A stretch of 64,000 nucleotides of DNA. Origin: Flavobacterium sp. GTDB taxonomy: Bacteria > Bacteroidota > Bacteroidia > Flavobacteriales > Flavobacteriaceae. The notes beneath the pieces were generated by a model. It did not search any database, was not told where the DNA came from, and was given only the letters and a program-made list of their open reading frames with translations. The position numbers and the translations under genes are program-made. Every line of letters begins with the position of its first letter. The first letter of the stretch is position 1. This document shows positions 61,824-64,000 of the stretch, in pieces. The stretch is from the NCBI RefSeq assembly GCF_029945805.1, contig NZ_JAQSDH010000009.1, positions 1 to 64,000 of the forward strand, in the 5' to 3' direction.

Positions 61824-61918
61824 TTTAAATTTTAGTTATGGGTTGTAAATTTTCGTTTTATTTAGTCAAAGGTCGTGCCTTATTTAATAAGTGACATTGT
61901 GTCTTACTTTCGAGATTC

Positions 61919-62028
61919 CTAGCCCAGATAGTAGTGGAAATCCTTTTTATTGTTTAGATAAACCCCTTCGACTACGCTCTGGGTGACAAACAATAAAAAG
62001 ATTGCAACGGATAGCTGGATTAAGCTTC
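61919..62028. repeat. Dispersed hairpin repeat, copy 3, with nested palindrome
   Basis: Left end CTAGCCCAGATAGTAGTGG, right end GCAACGGATAGCTGGAT. Inner stem AATCCTTTTTATTGTTT / AAACAATAAAAAGATT (61939-61955 and 61988-62003). The loop holds ACCCCTTCGACTACGCTCT with GGGTGACA, a second widely seen repeat type. Confidence 0.7.
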
Positions 62029-62033
62029 CAATA

Positions 62034-62062
62034 AAAAAGCGCCAAATTACTCTGACGCTCAA
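62034..62062 (-). terminator. Terminator of tig
   Basis: In minus-strand RNA AGCGUC pairs with GGCGCU (one G-U) and a T run follows (AAAAAA on the + strand). Confidence 0.6.
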
Positions 62063-62087
62063 ATATACTAAAAAATAGTTTTATTAT

Positions 62088-63413
62088 TTATTCATTATAC
62101 ATTGCTGCAACAAATTGGTCATAGGTAACTTCTTTTGTTTTAGGGTTTGCTTTTTCTTTGAATAATTGCAACATTTTATCGGCAACCACTTGTTCTGATA
62201 ATCTTTTCACTTCTTCTTGGTTTGACAAAACTCGGGCTACAATTCCTTCTACTTCTTCAGCTGTTGGGTTCATGTTGCCAAATTGTGCCATTTGTTGGCG
62301 AATATTTTGAGTTGTGAACGATTTTAAATCATCAAAAGTAATTTGGATATTGCTTTGTGCTAATGCTTTTCCTTCAATTAATTGGAAACGCAATCCTTTT
62401 TCAGAGCGGCTGTATTCGGTAGCAGCTTCTTCTGGAGAAAGTTTTTTCTCGCCTGAAGATTGGATCCATTTGATAAGAAATTCGTCTGGCAATTCGAATT
62501 TCGTGTTTTCGATTAAAAAATCTTGCACGTCGGCCATTAACTTTTGTTCGGCTTGTTGGGCAAAATGTTTTTCGGCATCGGCTTTAATTTTTGCTTTCAA
62601 CTCTTCTAATGAACTTACGCTTCCGTCGCCAAACAATTTATTAAATAACTCCTGATTTAATTCTGCTGGTTCGTGTGCTACAACTTCATCGATTGTAAAC
62701 GTAACGTCAACATCTAAACCGTGAACATTATCATGGTCAACGGCCAAATAATCCATTAATTTATGGTCGTCATGGAATAAACCTTTAGTTTTTAAGGTAA
62801 TTACATCGCCTACTTTTTTGCCAATAAAAGATTTCGCCACTTTGGCATCTGCAAAATCAGCTAGATCGATAGTTGCGCGGTTGTTGATTCCGGCTTCCTC
62901 GTTAGCGAACATTCCAGAAACGTCATTTCCTTCAGCAACAACAGTTTGTGAAATTATTTTACCGTATTGTTTTTGGATTCTTCCAATTTGAGTGTCCAAC
63001 ATTGCGTCGTCAGCCACGATTTGGTATTTTACGATGTCATTTTTAGCTTCTAGATTGATTTCAAATTCCGGTGCAAGACCAATTTCGAATTCAAATACTA
63101 ATTCTTCATCATCCCAAGAAAAATTTTCGTTCACTTTTGGAAGTGGTGAACCCAAGAGATTTAATCTTTCGGTTTGTAAAAAACGTTGCAATGCTAAGTC
63201 AACCACTTTGTTTACTTCTTCTACTTTTATTGCTGCACCATATTGTTTTTCAACTAATGCTTTTGGCACCGCGCCTTTACGAAAACCTTTTACAGTGGCT
63301 AAAGGCATTTTTTCGTTTATTCTTTTTGCTACTTGTCCTTTGTAATCCATTTGAGGAACTGTTATTACAATCACCTCGTTTACAGCACTAATTGCGACTC
63401 TTTTAATATCCAT
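62088..63413 (-). CDS. tig: Trigger factor
   Basis: 441-aa ribosome-associated chaperone and prolyl isomerase. The ribosome-binding tail signature is present as VKGFRKGAVPKALVEKQYG (about 40-58; family pattern GFRxGK), followed by the FKBP-like PPIase domain (about 160-245, divergent from E. coli) and the helical C-terminal arms ending VTYDQFVAAMYNE. Located upstream of clpP-clpX on the same strand, separated by the dispersed repeat. Its promoter appears to lie within the hairpin at 63439-63473. Confidence 0.93.
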   Translation of the reverse strand: MDIKRVAISAVNEVIVITVPQMDYKGQVAKRINEKMPLATVKGFRKGAVPKALVEKQYGAAIKVEEVNKVVDLALQRFLQTERLNLLGSPLPKVNENFSWDDEELVFEFEIGLAPEFEINLEAKNDIVKYQIVADDAMLDTQIGRIQKQYGKIISQTVVAEGNDVSGMFANEEAGINNRATIDLADFADAKVAKSFIGKKVGDVITLKTKGLFHDDHKLMDYLAVDHDNVHGLDVDVTFTIDEVVAHEPAELNQELFNKLFGDGSVSSLEELKAKIKADAEKHFAQQAEQKLMADVQDFLIENTKFELPDEFLIKWIQSSGEKKLSPEEAATEYSRSEKGLRFQLIEGKALAQSNIQITFDDLKSFTTQNIRQQMAQFGNMNPTAEEVEGIVARVLSNQEEVKRLSEQVVADKMLQLFKEKANPKTKEVTYDQFVAAMYNE

Positions 63414-63438
63414 TTTGATAATAATTTACATAATAAAA

Positions 63439-63477
63439 TTGGGTTGCAAAATTATAACATTTCTGCAACCCAACCAA
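63439..63477 (-). promoter_or_regulatory. tig promoter TTG-N20-TAATTTTG embedded in a hairpin
   Basis: On the minus strand TTG (63477-63475) and TAATTTTG (63454-63447) give a good promoter. TTGGGTTGCA (63439-63448) and TGCAACCCAA (63464-63473) form a 10-bp stem around the spacer, followed on the minus strand by TTTTA, so the same bases look like a terminator for the upstream gene. Confidence 0.55.
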
Positions 63478-63504
63478 GTTTTTGTTTTAATGATTTGTAC
63501 GTTC

Positions 63505-63852
63505 TTATTTAGTCTCGCCTGTAAGTTGGAAAAGCAATGATTGGAAAAGCGATAAGATAATACTAAATAGCATTGCCGTCCAGAAACTGTCAATTCTAAA
63601 CTCAACTAAAAAGTGATCACATAACATAATAATAATCGTGTTGATGACTAATAAAAATAAACCTAATGTAAAAAAGGTTATTGGCAAGGTGAGTAGTACC
63701 AAAATAGGTTTTACGAAAAAATTTAAAAGTGCCAATACAATAGCGACTTTTAAAGAAGTTTCTATGCCGTTTGAAATAGTAACGCCTTTCATAAAGTTGG
63801 CAATTAGCATTACTAAAAGTGCAGTAATGAATATTCTAAGTATAAGTTTCAT
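63505..63852 (-). CDS. PF04020-type small membrane protein (phage-holin-like family)
   Basis: 115-aa membrane protein with four hydrophobic segments (about 3-20, 33-50, 55-80 and 92-110) separated by short loops: ILRIFITALLVMLIANFMKGV, LKVAIVLALLNFFVKPILVLLTLPITFFTLGLFLLVINTIIIMLCDHFLVEFRIDSFW. This pattern is that of PF04020, annotated as mycobacterial phage holin superfamily IV but widespread on chromosomes; there is no phage context and lysis is not implied. Upstream -7 element at 63885-63878. Confidence 0.8.
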   Translation of the reverse strand: MKLILRIFITALLVMLIANFMKGVTISNGIETSLKVAIVLALLNFFVKPILVLLTLPITFFTLGLFLLVINTIIIMLCDHFLVEFRIDSFWTAMLFSIILSLFQSLLFQLTGETK

Positions 63853-63877
63853 GTGTTAAATGTTTGAAATAGGCATG

Positions 63878-63885
63878 CAAAAATA
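63878..63885 (-). promoter_or_regulatory. -7 element (TATTTTTG) for the PF04020 gene
   Basis: Minus-strand TAnnTTTG match 25 bp before ATG 63852. Confidence 0.4.
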
Positions 63886-63917
63886 GGCTATATATTTTTT
63901 TTTTAAATTTAAAAAAC

Positions 63918-63925
63918 TAAATTTG
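63918..63925 (+). promoter_or_regulatory. -7 element (TAAATTTG) for the gene at 63955
   Basis: TAnnTTTG match 29 bp before ATG 63955. Confidence 0.4.
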
Positions 63926-63954
63926 TTTAAATTTAACTTTAAAAAACAAAAATT

Positions 63955-64000
63955 ATGAAAAAATTATTACTTTCTATTTTATTTATTTCCGGTTTAAGCG
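63955..64000 (+). CDS. Start of an exported protein (truncated by window end)
   Basis: Fifteen codons reading MKKLLLSILFISGLS, a typical signal-peptide start, at the window edge. Nothing can be said about the mature protein. Confidence 0.6.
   Translation, partial: MKKLLLSILFISGLS

Noticed and set aside
61866..61880. Sigma-54 promoter of clpP
   Set aside because: AGGCACG-N4-TTGA departs from consensus at both -24 and -12 invariant areas; noted only as a weak relative of the site at 37531.
63505..63852. Phage holin indicating a prophage
   Set aside because: PF04020 proteins are common chromosomal membrane proteins; no other phage gene is present.

Overview
The window is chromosomal DNA from an AT-rich member of the Bacteroidota, almost certainly Flavobacterium or a close relative. 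The evidence is the gliding-motility genes gldE and gldD downstream of mutY and ssb, type IX secretion (T9SS) C-terminal sorting domains on secreted proteins, an alternative complex III operon (actABCDEF) joined to cytochrome c oxidase subunits II and I, DUF2723 and GH3 families typical of the phylum, and promoters of the Bacteroidota form TTG-N17..23-TAnnTTTG in place of -35/-10 boxes. Shine-Dalgarno sequences are essentially absent. I see no prophage, insertion sequence, integron or CRISPR array.

Layout. 1-4.6 kb: an M43-type secreted protease whose signal peptide is cut by an in-frame TGA, then a small operon (unknown 74-aa protein, RDD membrane protein, GNAT acetyltransferase). 4.6-9.5 kb: dgt and dxs tail to tail, tadA divergent from dxs, a SIMPL protein and a SpoIIAA-like protein. 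9.5-14.9 kb: a surface-polymer island with a T9SS-exported protein coupled to an O-antigen-ligase/TPR protein, divergent from a second ligase-like protein. 14.9-22.2 kb: RNase G, a 30-aa basic ribosomal-type protein, HU, then mutY-ssb-gldE-gldD, an HMA-domain lipoprotein and an EamA transporter. 22.2-31.9 kb: an M16 peptidase pair, rplU-rpmA, a polysaccharide deacetylase, a 1092-aa DUF2723 membrane protein, tRNA-Gln and a tandem universal stress protein. 32-36.7 kb: rimP-nusA-infB behind a leader hairpin. 36.8-39.6 kb: an unrecognised protein with a possible sigma-54-like promoter, a 21-bp tandem array, an LRR/T9SS protein and a SPOR protein. 39.8-51.5 kb: the respiratory operon, in which ActA-F oxidises menaquinol and passes electrons to CoxB/CoxA. 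51.5-57.5 kb: ruvB, a four-helix-bundle (S23-type) gene, queG, DUF2797, GH3, a 49-aa lipoprotein and a second EamA transporter. 57.6-64 kb: an outer-membrane barrel receptor, then the proteostasis genes clpX, clpP and tig, a PF04020 membrane protein and the start of another exported protein.

The most striking unexplained layer is non-coding. (1) At about ten loci, short arrays with a strict 7-nt period but a different unit at each locus mostly sit just upstream of start codons; one lies inside dxs, and others bracket the S23-type gene and appear to have taken the start codon of queG. (2) Three dispersed hairpin repeats keep their inner stem through compensatory changes; one contains a second repeat in its loop. 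(3) A 12-unit, 21-bp (3 x 7) tandem array lies in the only gene-free gap above 300 bp. Possible leaderless promoters at dxs, tadA and ruvB, a terminator-like hairpin ending 10 nt before rimP, and a C-terminal-domain-plus-terminator cassette shared by two T9SS cargo genes are further points of interest.
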